A DNA stretch of 64,000 nucleotides from Qipengyuania gaetbuli (GTDB lineage: Bacteria; Pseudomonadota; Alphaproteobacteria; Sphingomonadales; Sphingomonadaceae): the NCBI RefSeq assembly GCF_020524765.1, contig NZ_JAIVLR010000002.1, forward strand, positions 212,501 to 276,500, in the 5' to 3' direction. Under the pieces are notes generated by a model that worked only from the letters and a program-made list of their open reading frames with translations, searched no databases and was not told the DNA's origin. Below, piece after piece: positions 27,537-35,980 of the stretch. The position numbers and the translations under genes are program-made. How positions within the stretch are numbered: the first letter of the stretch is position 1; the number at the start of each line of letters is the position of its first letter.

Positions 27537-29084
27537 TCAGGCAATTTCTCCCTCGCGCGCATCCGGCGCAGCGGTTGTGTTCACAGCGTCGAGATAGACG
27601 CGATTTGTCGGTAATGCAGCAGCCAAGCCGCGCGCACGTTCGCGCACTTCGGCAAGGCGGCGCTGCGCAAGTTCGAGATCCGCGCCCGGCGCAGTTTCGG
27701 GCGCCGGGAAGCCCATGCCGTAAAGCACGTAGTGCTGGCTGTAGGCGGAGAATATCTCGTCGATCTGCGGAAAGTCCCATTGCGAGGGCGGCTGGTCACG
27801 CCACAGCACCAGCTGTTCGCCCAGCGAGGCGGGGACAGTTTCGGGGGCGCGCTGGGCTCGCCAGTAGGGTTCTGTTCTTTCGCTCAGCACGTAGTGGAGC
27901 TTGAGAAAGTCCACGATCCGGTTCCAGCGGTAGCGGAACAGCGTGTTGAACCGCGCCGCGTGGGCGGGCAGCGCCGCCCGGCTCGCGGGGAAGTTTTCCG
28001 CCAGTGCCTTCAGCGACAGTTCGATCAGCACGATGGCAGAAGCTTCGAGCGGCTCGATGAACCCTGCCGAAAGACCGACGGCAAGGCAATTGCCCTGCCA
28101 GAACCGTTCGCGGTGCCCGGTCCTGAAGGACAGCTTGCGCGGGGCGAGGCTGTCGAGGTCGGCTCCGGCGACATTGGCAGCGATGTACGTGCGCAAGGTA
28201 GCCTCCGCCTGTGCATCGTCGCAGAAGCGGGAGGAATAGACGCAGCCGATCCCGCGGCGGGTCGGTAGTGCAATGTCCCACAGCCAGCCCGCTTCGTGCG
28301 CGGTGCCGATGGTCTGCGAGGCGATCGGCGCGTCGGGGAGGGTGGGGACCTGTACGGCGAGCGCGCGGTCGTTGAACGACACGTCGGACCGGTCGACCCA
28401 TCCCCCTTCGAGGTGTCCATCCGCAAGCACCGCGGCCATGCCGGTGCAGTCGAGGAAGAAATCGCCTTCCAGCCTGCCGTTTTCGCGCAAGACCAGCGCA
28501 TCCACCAGCCCGTCTGCACCGACTTCGACACCGGAAATATGATCGGCAAGATGAGTAACGCCGAGCCGCGCGGTCGCGTGGCGTTCGAGCAGGCGTGCGA
28601 ATTTGCCCGCGTCGAGGTGATAGCCGTAATTCAGCGCGCCCGCGTAATCCGGCATGGAACGCTGTCGCGGGGCAAGGTTGCGAACGCAGGCATCGGCCTG
28701 CGGCGTCACTGCGGAGGCGAAGGCAACGCCCGGCGCATGCTGCTGCCATGCCGACAGGAGTGCCCGCATATCGCCGGGAGCGGGGGCCGTGAACGGGTGG
28801 AGATAGCTGTCGCCGGCCTTTCCGGTGCGCCAGCCGTCGAAACGCGAGCCCTGTTTGAAGCTGGCATCGCATTCGCGCAGGAATTCCGCTTCGGGGATGC
28901 CGATGGTGCGCAGCGTGTCGCGCATGGTCGGCCAGGTGCCCTCTCCCACACCGATGGTCGGGATGTCCGGTGCCTCGACCAGGGTAATCGACAGGTCGGG
29001 ACGACGTGCGGCGAGATAGGCGGCGGAAAGCCACCCCGCGGTGCCTCCACCGGCAATCACCACATTTTGCATCTGTCGCGCCAT
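27537..29084 (-). CDS. Tryptophan-halogenase family flavoprotein (divergent motif)
   Basis: 515-aa second halogenase-family flavoprotein. It keeps the FAD motif [10 protein letters not shown] and the Lys in ASFKQGSRF, but the WxWxIP signature reads WLWDIA (Pro replaced by Ala), and the active-site EPLES region reads EPLEAS, with Ala where the other paralogue has Ser. It may have lost halogenation or changed to another flavin chemistry. It is the first gene after the large TBDR and its terminator-like hairpin, and is followed by sapC one base later. The start was placed at ATG 29084 (MARQMQNVV), with GGGGCAGAG upstream; ATG at 29117 is the long alternative. Identity with the 24293-25795 protein appears low outside motifs. 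Confidence 0.85.
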   Translation of the reverse strand: MARQMQNVVIAGGGTAGWLSAAYLAARRPDLSITLVEAPDIPTIGVGEGTWPTMRDTLRTIGIPEAEFLRECDASFKQGSRFDGWRTGKAGDSYLHPFTAPAPGDMRALLSAWQQHAPGVAFASAVTPQADACVRNLAPRQRSMPDYAGALNYGYHLDAGKFARLLERHATARLGVTHLADHISGVEVGADGLVDALVLRENGRLEGDFFLDCTGMAAVLADGHLEGGWVDRSDVSFNDRALAVQVPTLPDAPIASQTIGTAHEAGWLWDIALPTRRGIGCVYSSRFCDDAQAEATLRTYIAANVAGADLDSLAPRKLSFRTGHRERFWQGNCLAVGLSAGFIEPLEASAIVLIELSLKALAENFPASRAALPAHAARFNTLFRYRWNRIVDFLKLHYVLSERTEPYWRAQRAPETVPASLGEQLVLWRDQPPSQWDFPQIDEIFSAYSQHYVLYGMGFPAPETAPGADLELAQRRLAEVRERARGLAAALPTNRVYLDAVNTTAAPDAREGEIA

Positions 29085-29121
29085 GTCCTGAACTCTGCCC
29101 CTACATGCCCGATGCATGGGG

Positions 29122-29164
29122 CAAAAGGAAAGGGCCGCGCCAGCCTTTCGGCAGCGCGGCCCTT
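29122..29164 (-). terminator. Hairpin terminator between the TBDR and the halogenase run
   Basis: Perfect 11-bp stem (29130-29140 with 29154-29164, AAGGGCCGCGC and its complement) with a 13-nt loop, followed on the minus strand by TCCTTTTG. It lies 46 nt beyond the TBDR stop and about 38 nt before the halogenase start. It probably reduces, not abolishes, transcription into the enzyme genes. Confidence 0.68.
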
Positions 29165-29210
29165 CGTTTCCAAGCGAAGGGGGGCGGACGGATCCGCCCC
29201 CGGCTGCCTC

Positions 29211-32200
29211 TTAGAAGCTGAAGCGAACACCCGCCGCGTAGCGCGGTGCACCACGATAGGCGAAGAAGGTGTTGTTCTCGCTGCGGCGGTAACCCTTCAG
29301 GTTCTCGCCGGTCAGGTTGATCGCTTCCGCGAACACCGTCAGCCCGTTGTCGAACTCGTACGAGGCGCTGGCGTCGATCTGCCAGTACTCGTCACGATAG
29401 AACGGGTTGGTCGGGTTCTGGCTGTAACCGGCCAGGAAGTCGTCACGCCAGTTCCACGCCGCACGAGCCTGGAACGGACCCTTGTCGTAGAACAGGACGG
29501 CGTTGGCGCTATCCGAAAGACCGACCAGCGCGAACTGCGGGATTCGGTAGGGCTGGGTGTTGTCGAACTCGGCATCGCCGTTGACGATGGTGTAGTTCAG
29601 GATGACACCGAAGCCGGTTTCCCAGAAGTTGTGCTGGAGCGCGAATTCCCAACCGTCGATCGTTGCCTTCTGGTCCGAGTTGATCGGAACGGAGATGTTG
29701 AACTCGAGCAGCGGATCGCCCGGAACGCCGAGGATGGCGGTCTGGCCGGTGACCGGGTTGAACGAGGTCGTCTCGGGGTAGTTGGCAATGATGTAGGCGC
29801 GGATGTCGTCGTTCGAGATGGCACCGCCGCCAAGGGCTGCACGCGCTTCTGCAGCACGCGGACCATTGTAGGGCTGGTAGACACCTTCGAAGAACTGCTG
29901 GATCCCGCCGACCGTGATGTAGTTCTCCACGTTCTTGCGGAAGTAGCCGACCGACATGTAGCTGGCGTTGCCGTAGTACCATTCGACCGAAGCGTCGAAG
30001 TTCTCCGACTTGAACGGCAGCAGGTTCGGGTTGCCCTGGTTACCGTCGCCACCGTCCACGCGGAACAGCGGGTTCAGGCTCAGGCCACCCTGCAGGTTGT
30101 CGTAGGTCGGGCGGGTGATCGTGTGGCTGTAGGAAGCACGGAAGATCACATCCTGGATCGGCTCGATGTCGAAGTCGATGTTCGGCAGCCAGAAGTCGTA
30201 GCTACCCTTGGCACGGGTGAAGTCACGAGCATCTGCGTAGCTGAGGTTGAACTCGTTCGCCGCAACCCAGGCCGAACCGTCGGGGATCAGCGAAAGAGCC
30301 CGCGAATCGACATCGGTCACTTCGTAACGAAGGCCCGTGATGAGGTGTGCCTCACCAGCGCCGACGTCGAACGAGAATGCCGCCTCGGCGTAAGGAGCCA
30401 GGGTCTTTTCCGTGATGCGACGGTCGATGTCCTGGACAGCAAGGCAGGTGCCGGGCTGTGCAGCGCCGGTTGCCGGGCTCGAGCAGATGCCGAACTGGCT
30501 TTCCAGCAGGTCGACCATGCGTTCCACGTCGAAGCCGTAGAAGCTCTGGATGATGTTCGGGTTATCGACACCTTCAAGGCCGCGGAACGCATCGGTCACG
30601 CTGATCGGGAAGAAGATGTCGTCCGGAATATCAGCCGGAGTGCCGAGGCCGCCCCAGGTATCGTTCTGGATGAAGCCGTAGGCCGACTGGACGCGGTTGT
30701 TGGTGTAGGTCACGCCGAAGTCGAGCGACTGCAGGAAGGAATCTGCTTCCGGCGTGTAGTTGCCGCTCAGCTGGACCTGATCGATCTCGTCCTTGAAGTA
30801 GGCATTGCGGAACGCGTTACCCGTGGCAAAGCGCTGCGCCACGTCGTTGCCGTCCGTACCGGTCGCATTCGTGTAGGAAATGACCGGCAGGTAGGACGTG
30901 TAGTCGATGGTCTGCGTCTGCACGTTGAACACGGCGGTGCCGACCGACAGGTTCGAACCGTACGGCAGCGTCGGCTTCGATTCTGCGCTCGAGCTGTGCG
31001 CGTCGAGCGTGAAGGTAAAGCCGTTGGGCGCTTCCCATTCGATGTTGCCACCCAGCGAGTGGTTGATCGAGCGGTTGGCCGTGAGCGAGCCGCTGTAGGA
31101 AAGGTCGGACGGTGCGCCGCCGAAGTTTTCCGAGTAGAACAGGATGTCCGCAACCGGGCCGTCACCCCACGCACTCGAAGTCGTGACGTGGTTGAACCAG
31201 ATGCCGACCGAGCTCTGCGCGGCTTCGACAGTGTTCTGCGAGAAGGTGTAGTCGAGCGTCGCGGTGACGTTGTCGCCCAGCTTCGCCTGCAGCACGGCCT
31301 GGCCGTTGATGCGCTCGCGGTCGATGTTGGTGACGTTGTACGAACCGTTCTGCGGAACCGCGTAGACGGTGTTGGCGTCGGGGCGGTTTTCCTGGAGGTT
31401 GTAGTTACCACGCCAGTCGTTGCCCGGATCGCAGGGGATAGCGCCCCACTCGTTTTCGTAGCCGCTGCCGCAACCAAGGTAACCGTCGCGGAATTCGCTG
31501 AAGAACTGGTTGAAGCCCGATTTGCGCTTCTGGTAGCTGCCGGTGACAGCGATACCGATGCGGTCTTCGGCGAAGGTCTTGCTGATGACGCCCGAAACTT
31601 CCGGCGTGATGCTCACATCGTCGTTTTCGGATTCGTCATAGACGCCCTTGACGGCAAAGCTGCCGCTGAAGCCCGGATTGTTGAGCGGGCGCGGGGTGCG
31701 GATGTTGATCGACGAACCGATACCGCCCGAAGGAACGGTCGCGCGGCCGGTCTTGTAGACCTCGACGGCGACGACTGCTTCGGAAGCGAGGTTGCCGAAG
31801 TCGAACGAACGCGACGAAGGCGCGCTGGCGCCGTCACCGAGAGTCGAAGTCGGCATCTGGCGGCCGTTGAGCGTGACGAGGTTGTATTCCGGACCGAAGC
31901 CGCGAACCGTGACGCGGGCGCCTTCGCCGTTTTCACGGTCGATCGACACGCCGGTGATACGCTGCAGCGATTCGGCCAGGTTGGTATCGGGGAATTTGCC
32001 GATATCTTCTGCCGAAATCGCATCGACGACACCCTGCGCGTTGCGCTTGATGTTCATGGCATCGCGCAGCGAAGCGCGAATACCGGTGACGACGATAACG
32101 TCGTCTTCTGCGACGACTTCTTCAGCCGCCTCCTCGCCGGCAGTGGCGTCTTGCGCCATTGCCTGGGTGGCGCTGAGTCCCATTGCCACCACCGATGCCC

Positions 32201-32243
32201 CCGCCATGAATTTGGCAAAAGAGGGCTTACGTCCAAAAGCCAT
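29211..32243 (-). CDS. TonB-dependent receptor, Xanthomonas-Caulobacter type (carbohydrate locus)
   Basis: 1010-aa receptor of the class found in carbohydrate-utilisation loci of Xanthomonas, Caulobacter and sphingomonads. The signal peptide ends near AMA-QDA. The TonB box VIVVTGIRASL is followed by the diagnostic plug string DAISAEDIGKFPDTNLAE and by GARVTVRGFGPEYNLVTLNG. The barrel ends with Phe (YAAGVRFSF). The start at ATG 32243 (MAFGRKPSF) has a strong GGGAGGAGA ribosome site; an upstream in-frame start would add 14 residues with no signal. Two LacI-type operators are 51-80 bp upstream. The likely role is uptake of a glucoside oligomer cleaved by the GH3 enzyme of the same regulon. Confidence 0.94.
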   Translation of the reverse strand: MAFGRKPSFAKFMAGASVVAMGLSATQAMAQDATAGEEAAEEVVAEDDVIVVTGIRASLRDAMNIKRNAQGVVDAISAEDIGKFPDTNLAESLQRITGVSIDRENGEGARVTVRGFGPEYNLVTLNGRQMPTSTLGDGASAPSSRSFDFGNLASEAVVAVEVYKTGRATVPSGGIGSSINIRTPRPLNNPGFSGSFAVKGVYDESENDDVSITPEVSGVISKTFAEDRIGIAVTGSYQKRKSGFNQFFSEFRDGYLGCGSGYENEWGAIPCDPGNDWRGNYNLQENRPDANTVYAVPQNGSYNVTNIDRERINGQAVLQAKLGDNVTATLDYTFSQNTVEAAQSSVGIWFNHVTTSSAWGDGPVADILFYSENFGGAPSDLSYSGSLTANRSINHSLGGNIEWEAPNGFTFTLDAHSSSAESKPTLPYGSNLSVGTAVFNVQTQTIDYTSYLPVISYTNATGTDGNDVAQRFATGNAFRNAYFKDEIDQVQLSGNYTPEADSFLQSLDFGVTYTNNRVQSAYGFIQNDTWGGLGTPADIPDDIFFPISVTDAFRGLEGVDNPNIIQSFYGFDVERMVDLLESQFGICSSPATGAAQPGTCLAVQDIDRRITEKTLAPYAEAAFSFDVGAGEAHLITGLRYEVTDVDSRALSLIPDGSAWVAANEFNLSYADARDFTRAKGSYDFWLPNIDFDIEPIQDVIFRASYSHTITRPTYDNLQGGLSLNPLFRVDGGDGNQGNPNLLPFKSENFDASVEWYYGNASYMSVGYFRKNVENYITVGGIQQFFEGVYQPYNGPRAAEARAALGGGAISNDDIRAYIIANYPETTSFNPVTGQTAILGVPGDPLLEFNISVPINSDQKATIDGWEFALQHNFWETGFGVILNYTIVNGDAEFDNTQPYRIPQFALVGLSDSANAVLFYDKGPFQARAAWNWRDDFLAGYSQNPTNPFYRDEYWQIDASASYEFDNGLTVFAEAINLTGENLKGYRRSENNTFFAYRGAPRYAAGVRFSF

Positions 32244-32293
32244 CTGTGATTCTCCTCCCAAGACATGCGCTTGGCGCGCACGCAAAGCTAAAT

Positions 32294-32305
32294 GTGAACG
32301 TTCAC
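32294..32305. promoter_or_regulatory. LacI-family operator 1 upstream of the TBDR
   Basis: Perfect 12-bp palindrome GTGAACGTTCAC, about 51 bp upstream of the receptor start. It shares the AACGTT core with the site before the GH3 gene. It probably overlaps the promoter and mediates repression. Confidence 0.75.
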
Positions 32306-32311
32306 CTATTT

Positions 32312-32323
32312 GATAACGTTCAC
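32312..32323. promoter_or_regulatory. LacI-family operator 2 upstream of the TBDR
   Basis: GATAACGTTCAC, a near-palindrome whose centre is 18 bp from that of operator 1. One half matches operator 1 and the other matches the ATAACGTT half of the GH3 operator (read on the opposite strand), tying the sites together. Confidence 0.7.
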
Positions 32324-32444
32324 TCGGTCAATTCCAGTGGATTCGTTTGCACAGAAATTGCGCGAAGTGTGACATTCCTGTTTCAGCTATTGCGCGCAAC
32401 GCCCCCATTGCTCTCTTCGGCGCGTGGCGTTAGCGCCGCTGGCG

Positions 32445-33035
32445 ATGTTCGACCCGCAGGCCTTCCGCAGCGCACTTGGCTCATTCGTGACCGGCGTCAC
32501 CATCGTGACGACGCGCGATGCCGACGGGCGTCCGGTGGGCCTGACTGCCAACAGCTTCAATTCGGTGAGCCTCGACCCGCCGATGGTGCTGTGGAGCCTC
32601 TCGCTCCATTCGGGCAGCCTGCCGGTCTTTCGCGAGGCGCAGAGCTGGGCGGTCCACGTGCTGGCCGCAGACCAGCAGGCCATGTCCGACCGCTTTGCGC
32701 AGCCGGGCAACGACAAGTTTGCCGGGCTCGACGTGGTCGACGGGCCGGAAGGCGCGCCGCTGCTGGCAGGATACGCTGCGCGGTTCGGTTGCCGCGCCCG
32801 CTTCGAATACGAAGGCGGCGACCATGCGATCTTCCTCGGCGAAGTGGTCGAATTCGAGCGCCGCGATGCCGAACCGCTGATCTATCATTCCGGCCGGTAC
32901 GGGCGTCTGATGCGCGCGCCGACCGGCGAGGATCTGGAGCACGAGGGCCTCGCGGAGAAATCGGGCGAGGGACTTGCCCTTACGGAACGCGGCCTTGAAC
33001 TGCTGCGGGCGCTAGAAGGCATCGCGAAGCGCTAG
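32445..33035 (+). CDS. Flavin reductase-like protein (FMN-binding split barrel)
   Basis: 196-aa NAD(P)H:flavin oxidoreductase-like protein. It shows the family start FRSALGSFVTGVTIVTTRD, the substrate loop GLTANSFNSVSLDPPMV and the late EYEGGDHAIFLGEVVEF segment. Such enzymes supply reduced flavin to two-component monooxygenases and halogenases. The ATG at 32445 fits the normal family start; a GTG at 32424 is possible. It is transcribed divergently from the TBDR-halogenase locus and leads the plus-strand catabolic genes, so its partner could be a halogenase or a monooxygenase of the catabolic operon. No strong SD is visible. The C-terminal 35 residues form an extra helix-rich tail. Confidence 0.83.
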   Translation: MFDPQAFRSALGSFVTGVTIVTTRDADGRPVGLTANSFNSVSLDPPMVLWSLSLHSGSLPVFREAQSWAVHVLAADQQAMSDRFAQPGNDKFAGLDVVDGPEGAPLLAGYAARFGCRARFEYEGGDHAIFLGEVVEFERRDAEPLIYHSGRYGRLMRAPTGEDLEHEGLAEKSGEGLALTERGLELLRALEGIAKR

Positions 33036-33039
33036 ACTC

Positions 33040-33087
33040 TCTCCTGCCCGCCCGATACCGGTTGCGAAAAGCAACCAGCAGGAGAGG
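33040..33087 (+). promoter_or_regulatory. Nested hairpin covering the ribosome binding site of the next gene
   Basis: Outer 9-bp stem (CTCTCCTGC at 33040-33048 with GCAGGAGAG at 33079-33087) encloses an inner 6-bp hairpin (GGTTGC-GAAAA-GCAACC, 33061-33077). The Shine-Dalgarno AGGAG (33081-33085) of the gene starting at 33094 lies inside the outer stem. There is no T-run, so a translational control element is more likely than a terminator. Pairing was checked by eye only. Confidence 0.5.
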
Positions 33088-33093
33088 CAGGCC

Positions 33094-34071
33094 ATGAAGA
33101 CTCGCATCACCGAAATGTTCGGCATCGAGCATCCGATCATCCAGGGCGGCATGCATTATGTCGGTTTCGCCGAAATGGCGGCAGCCGTGTCCAATGCCGG
33201 CGGTCTCGGCATCATCACCGGCCTGACGCAGGGCACGCCCGAAAAGCTCGCCAACGAGATCGCGCGCTGCAAGGACATGACCGACAAGCCCTTCGGCGTG
33301 AACCTGACCTTCCTGCCCACCGTCAACGCGCCCGATTATCCGGGGCTGGTGCGCGTGATCATCGAAGGCGGGGTGAAGATCGTGGAGACGGCGGGCAACA
33401 ATCCCGCACAGGTCCTGCCCTATTTCAAGGATGCGGGCGTCAAGGTCATCCACAAGTGCACCAGCGTGCGCCACAGCCTCAAGGCCCAGTCGATCGGCTG
33501 CGACGCGGTTTCGGTCGACGGCTTCGAATGCGGCGGGCACCCGGGCGAGGACGACATCCCCAACATGATCCTGCTGCCCCGCGCGGCGGACGAGCTGGAA
33601 ATCCCCTTCGTCGCCAGCGGCGGCATGGCCGATGGCCGCAGCCTCGTCGCCAGCCTCGCGATGGGCGCGGACGGCATCAACATGGGCACGCGCTTCATCG
33701 CCACCAAGGAAGCGCCGGTGCACGAGAACGTGAAGAAGGCGATCGTCGCGGCTTCCGAACTCGACACGCGCCTCGTCATGCGCCCGCTGCGAAACACCGA
33801 GCGCGTGATGACCAATGACGCAGTGGAGGAACTGCTCCGCATCGAGAAGGAAAAGGGCTCGGACCTCAAGTTCGAGGATATCATCGAACAGGTCGCCGGC
33901 GTTTATCCGCGCATCATGACCGAAGGCGACATGGATGCAGGCGCATGGTCCTGCGGCATGGTTGCAGGCCTCATCCACGACATCCCGACCTGCAAGGAGC
34001 TGATCGACGGCATCATGGCTCAGGCCGAGGAGATCATCACCAAGCGGCTTGCAGGTTTCCAGAACGCATAA
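33094..34071 (+). CDS. Nitronate monooxygenase / 2-nitropropane dioxygenase family protein
   Basis: 325-aa FMN-dependent TIM-barrel protein. The opening HPIIQGGMHYVGFAEMAAAVSNAGGLGIITG, the QVLPYFKDAG stretch, the GFECGGHPGEDD loop and the phosphate-binding ASGGMADGRS motif define the family. Family members oxidise alkyl nitronates, but many act as enoyl reductase-like flavoproteins of unknown substrate. Its place before acyl-CoA dehydrogenase, SDR and aldo/keto reductase genes suggests a role in a catabolic pathway for an acyl-CoA or cyclic compound rather than nitroalkane detoxification. AGGAG is eight bases before the ATG, sequestered in a predicted hairpin. The acyl-CoA dehydrogenase gene begins 11 nt after the stop. 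Confidence 0.85.
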   Translation: MKTRITEMFGIEHPIIQGGMHYVGFAEMAAAVSNAGGLGIITGLTQGTPEKLANEIARCKDMTDKPFGVNLTFLPTVNAPDYPGLVRVIIEGGVKIVETAGNNPAQVLPYFKDAGVKVIHKCTSVRHSLKAQSIGCDAVSVDGFECGGHPGEDDIPNMILLPRAADELEIPFVASGGMADGRSLVASLAMGADGINMGTRFIATKEAPVHENVKKAIVAASELDTRLVMRPLRNTERVMTNDAVEELLRIEKEKGSDLKFEDIIEQVAGVYPRIMTEGDMDAGAWSCGMVAGLIHDIPTCKELIDGIMAQAEEIITKRLAGFQNA

Positions 34072-34082
34072 GGTCCCCCCAG

Positions 34083-35225
34083 ATGCTCGATACGTCCAAA
34101 CGCTTCGCCTATTCCGAAGACCACGAGGCTTTCCGCGACACGGTGCGCAAGGTCTTTGCCGAACACATGACGCCCTATCTCGACCAGCACGAGGAAGAGG
34201 GCATCGTCCCGCGCAGCGCGTGGAAAGCGCTGGGCGAGGCGGGGATGCTGTGCCCCACGGTCGCGGAAGAGAACGGCGGGCTCGGCCTCGATTTCGGCTT
34301 CAATTGCGTGATCGCGGAAGAACTGAGCTACCTTGGCTCGTCTGCCGGATTCACGCTGCAGAACGACATCACGGTCAATTACTTCGAGCGGCTCGGCACC
34401 GAGGAGCAGAAGTCGAAATACCTGCCCGGCATGATCAGCGGCGATGTCATCACCGCCATCGCCATGACCGAGCCGGGTGCGGGCTCCGACCTGCAGGGCG
34501 TGCGCACCACCGCGACGCTCGACGGCGACGAATGGGTTATCAACGGCTCGAAGACCTACATCACCAACGGCCAGAATGCGGACGTGGTTATAGTGGTCGC
34601 CAAGACCGACCCCTCGCAGGGCGCCAAGGGCACCTCGCTCATCCTGGTCGATGCCGGCACGCCCGGTTTCGAGCGTGGGCGCAATCTCGACAAGATCGGT
34701 CAGCACGCCGCCGATACGTCCGAGCTTTTCTTCAACGACTGCCGCGTGCCGAAGGACAATCTGCTCGGCGGCGAAGGGCGGGGCTTCATCCATTTGATGG
34801 AGGAACTGCCGCAGGAACGCCTGTCGATCGCCGTCGGTGCGCAGGCCGGCGCCCAGCGCGCTTTCGACGAGGCGGTGAAGTTCACCAAGGACCGCAAGGC
34901 CTTCGGACGCACCGTGTTCGAATTCCAGAACACCAAGTTCGTGCTCGCAGACCTCGCCGCCAAGCTGCAGGTCGGCTGGGCGCATCTCGACTGGGCGATC
35001 CAGCGCCACCTCAAGGGCGAACTGACCACCGACGAGGCAAGCGCCGCCAAGCTGTGGCACACCGAACTGCAGTGGGAATGCTGCGACAAATCGCTGCAGC
35101 TGCATGGCGGGGCAGGCTACATGAACGAATATCCCATTGCCCGCCTGTGGCGCGATGCCCGCGTCCAGCGCATCTATGGCGGCACGAACGAGATCATGAA
35201 GGAAGTCGTCAGCCGCGCGATCTGA
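34083..35225 (+). CDS. Acyl-CoA dehydrogenase
   Basis: 380-aa FAD enzyme that introduces a trans-2,3 double bond into acyl-CoA. Seen in order: N-terminal helical domain (FRDTVRKVFAEHMTPYLDQHEEE), the FAD/substrate motif IAMTEPGAGSDL, the beta domain with VINGSKTYITNG, and the C-terminal signatures QLHGGAGYMNEYPI and RIYGGTNEIMKEVVSR, whose loop Glu is the usual catalytic base. The length fits the family. ATG 34083 gives the conventional start; an upstream frame extension overlaps the preceding gene and was rejected. It is part of a five-gene operon with very short gaps (11 nt before, 10 nt after). The acyl chain specificity cannot be read from sequence. Confidence 0.92.
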   Translation: MLDTSKRFAYSEDHEAFRDTVRKVFAEHMTPYLDQHEEEGIVPRSAWKALGEAGMLCPTVAEENGGLGLDFGFNCVIAEELSYLGSSAGFTLQNDITVNYFERLGTEEQKSKYLPGMISGDVITAIAMTEPGAGSDLQGVRTTATLDGDEWVINGSKTYITNGQNADVVIVVAKTDPSQGAKGTSLILVDAGTPGFERGRNLDKIGQHAADTSELFFNDCRVPKDNLLGGEGRGFIHLMEELPQERLSIAVGAQAGAQRAFDEAVKFTKDRKAFGRTVFEFQNTKFVLADLAAKLQVGWAHLDWAIQRHLKGELTTDEASAAKLWHTELQWECCDKSLQLHGGAGYMNEYPIARLWRDARVQRIYGGTNEIMKEVVSRAI

Positions 35226-35235
35226 GGAGACAGAC

Positions 35236-35976
35236 ATGGCCAATCCGCTCGATTTTACCGGCAAGACCGTCCTCGTCGTCGGAGGGACGAGCGGAATCGG
35301 CAACGGCATCGCCCACGGCTTCCGCGAACAGGGGGCCGAGGTCCACGTGACCGGCACCAGGCCCAGCGCGGACGACTATTCGCCCGAAGACGGCAGCGTC
35401 CTCGAAGGGCTGACCTTCCATTCGCTCGACGTGGCGGACCGCGCGGCGCTCGATGCCTTCGCATGGCCCGAACGGCTCGACGTGGTGGTGCTGTGCCAGG
35501 GCATCGCCCGCTACAACCGCGACGAATTCAACCGCGAAGGCTGGGACGCGGTCATGGCGGTCAATCTCGATTCGCTGCTCGATTGTTCCAATGCCGTGCG
35601 CCCCAAGCTGGCGGATACCGGCGGATCGCTGATCATCATCAGCTCGATCGGCGGTTATCGCGGCCTGATCGGCAACCCGGCCTATGGCGCCAGCAAGGCG
35701 GCCGCGATCAGCATGGTCCGCTCGCTCAGCCTCGCCTTTGCGGCAGAAGGCATCCGCGTGAACGGCATTGCGCCGGGATACGTCCACACCAAGATCAACG
35801 ACGCCTTTCTCGGCAACGAGAAGTTCCGCGATGCTACCATCGCAAGCACCCCGCGGGGCCGTCTCGGCCTGCCGCAGGACATGGCGGGCGCGGCGCTGTT
35901 CCTTGCCTCGCCGCTGGCCGATTACGTGGTCGGCCAGACAATCAGCGTCGATGGCGGCCTGAGCGTAGGGAACTGA
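35236..35976 (+). CDS. Short-chain dehydrogenase/reductase
   Basis: 246-aa classical SDR. The cofactor motif is GGTSGIG (residues 16-22), consistent with NAD(P) binding. The usual NNAG is replaced by CQGIA. The catalytic Ser in LIIISSIGG and the YGASK (YxxxK) pair are intact, and the C-terminal GQTISVDGG is typical. It probably oxidises a hydroxyacyl or alcohol intermediate in the same pathway as the acyl-CoA dehydrogenase immediately upstream (10-nt gap). GGAG precedes the ATG by a few bases. The next gene begins 4 nt after its stop. Confidence 0.92.
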   Translation: MANPLDFTGKTVLVVGGTSGIGNGIAHGFREQGAEVHVTGTRPSADDYSPEDGSVLEGLTFHSLDVADRAALDAFAWPERLDVVVLCQGIARYNRDEFNREGWDAVMAVNLDSLLDCSNAVRPKLADTGGSLIIISSIGGYRGLIGNPAYGASKAAAISMVRSLSLAFAAEGIRVNGIAPGYVHTKINDAFLGNEKFRDATIASTPRGRLGLPQDMAGAALFLASPLADYVVGQTISVDGGLSVGN

Positions 35977-35980
35977 CACG

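Noticed and set aside
24293-29084. Reading the halogenases as part of a natural-product gene cluster.
   Set aside because: No NRPS, PKS, tailoring or resistance genes are present, and the neighbours are carbohydrate and TBDR genes.
28296-32249. A long open plus-strand frame (about 1317 codons) opposite the TBDR and the divergent halogenase.
   Set aside because: It is antisense to two well-supported genes. Its product has no recognisable motif and arises from high GC content.
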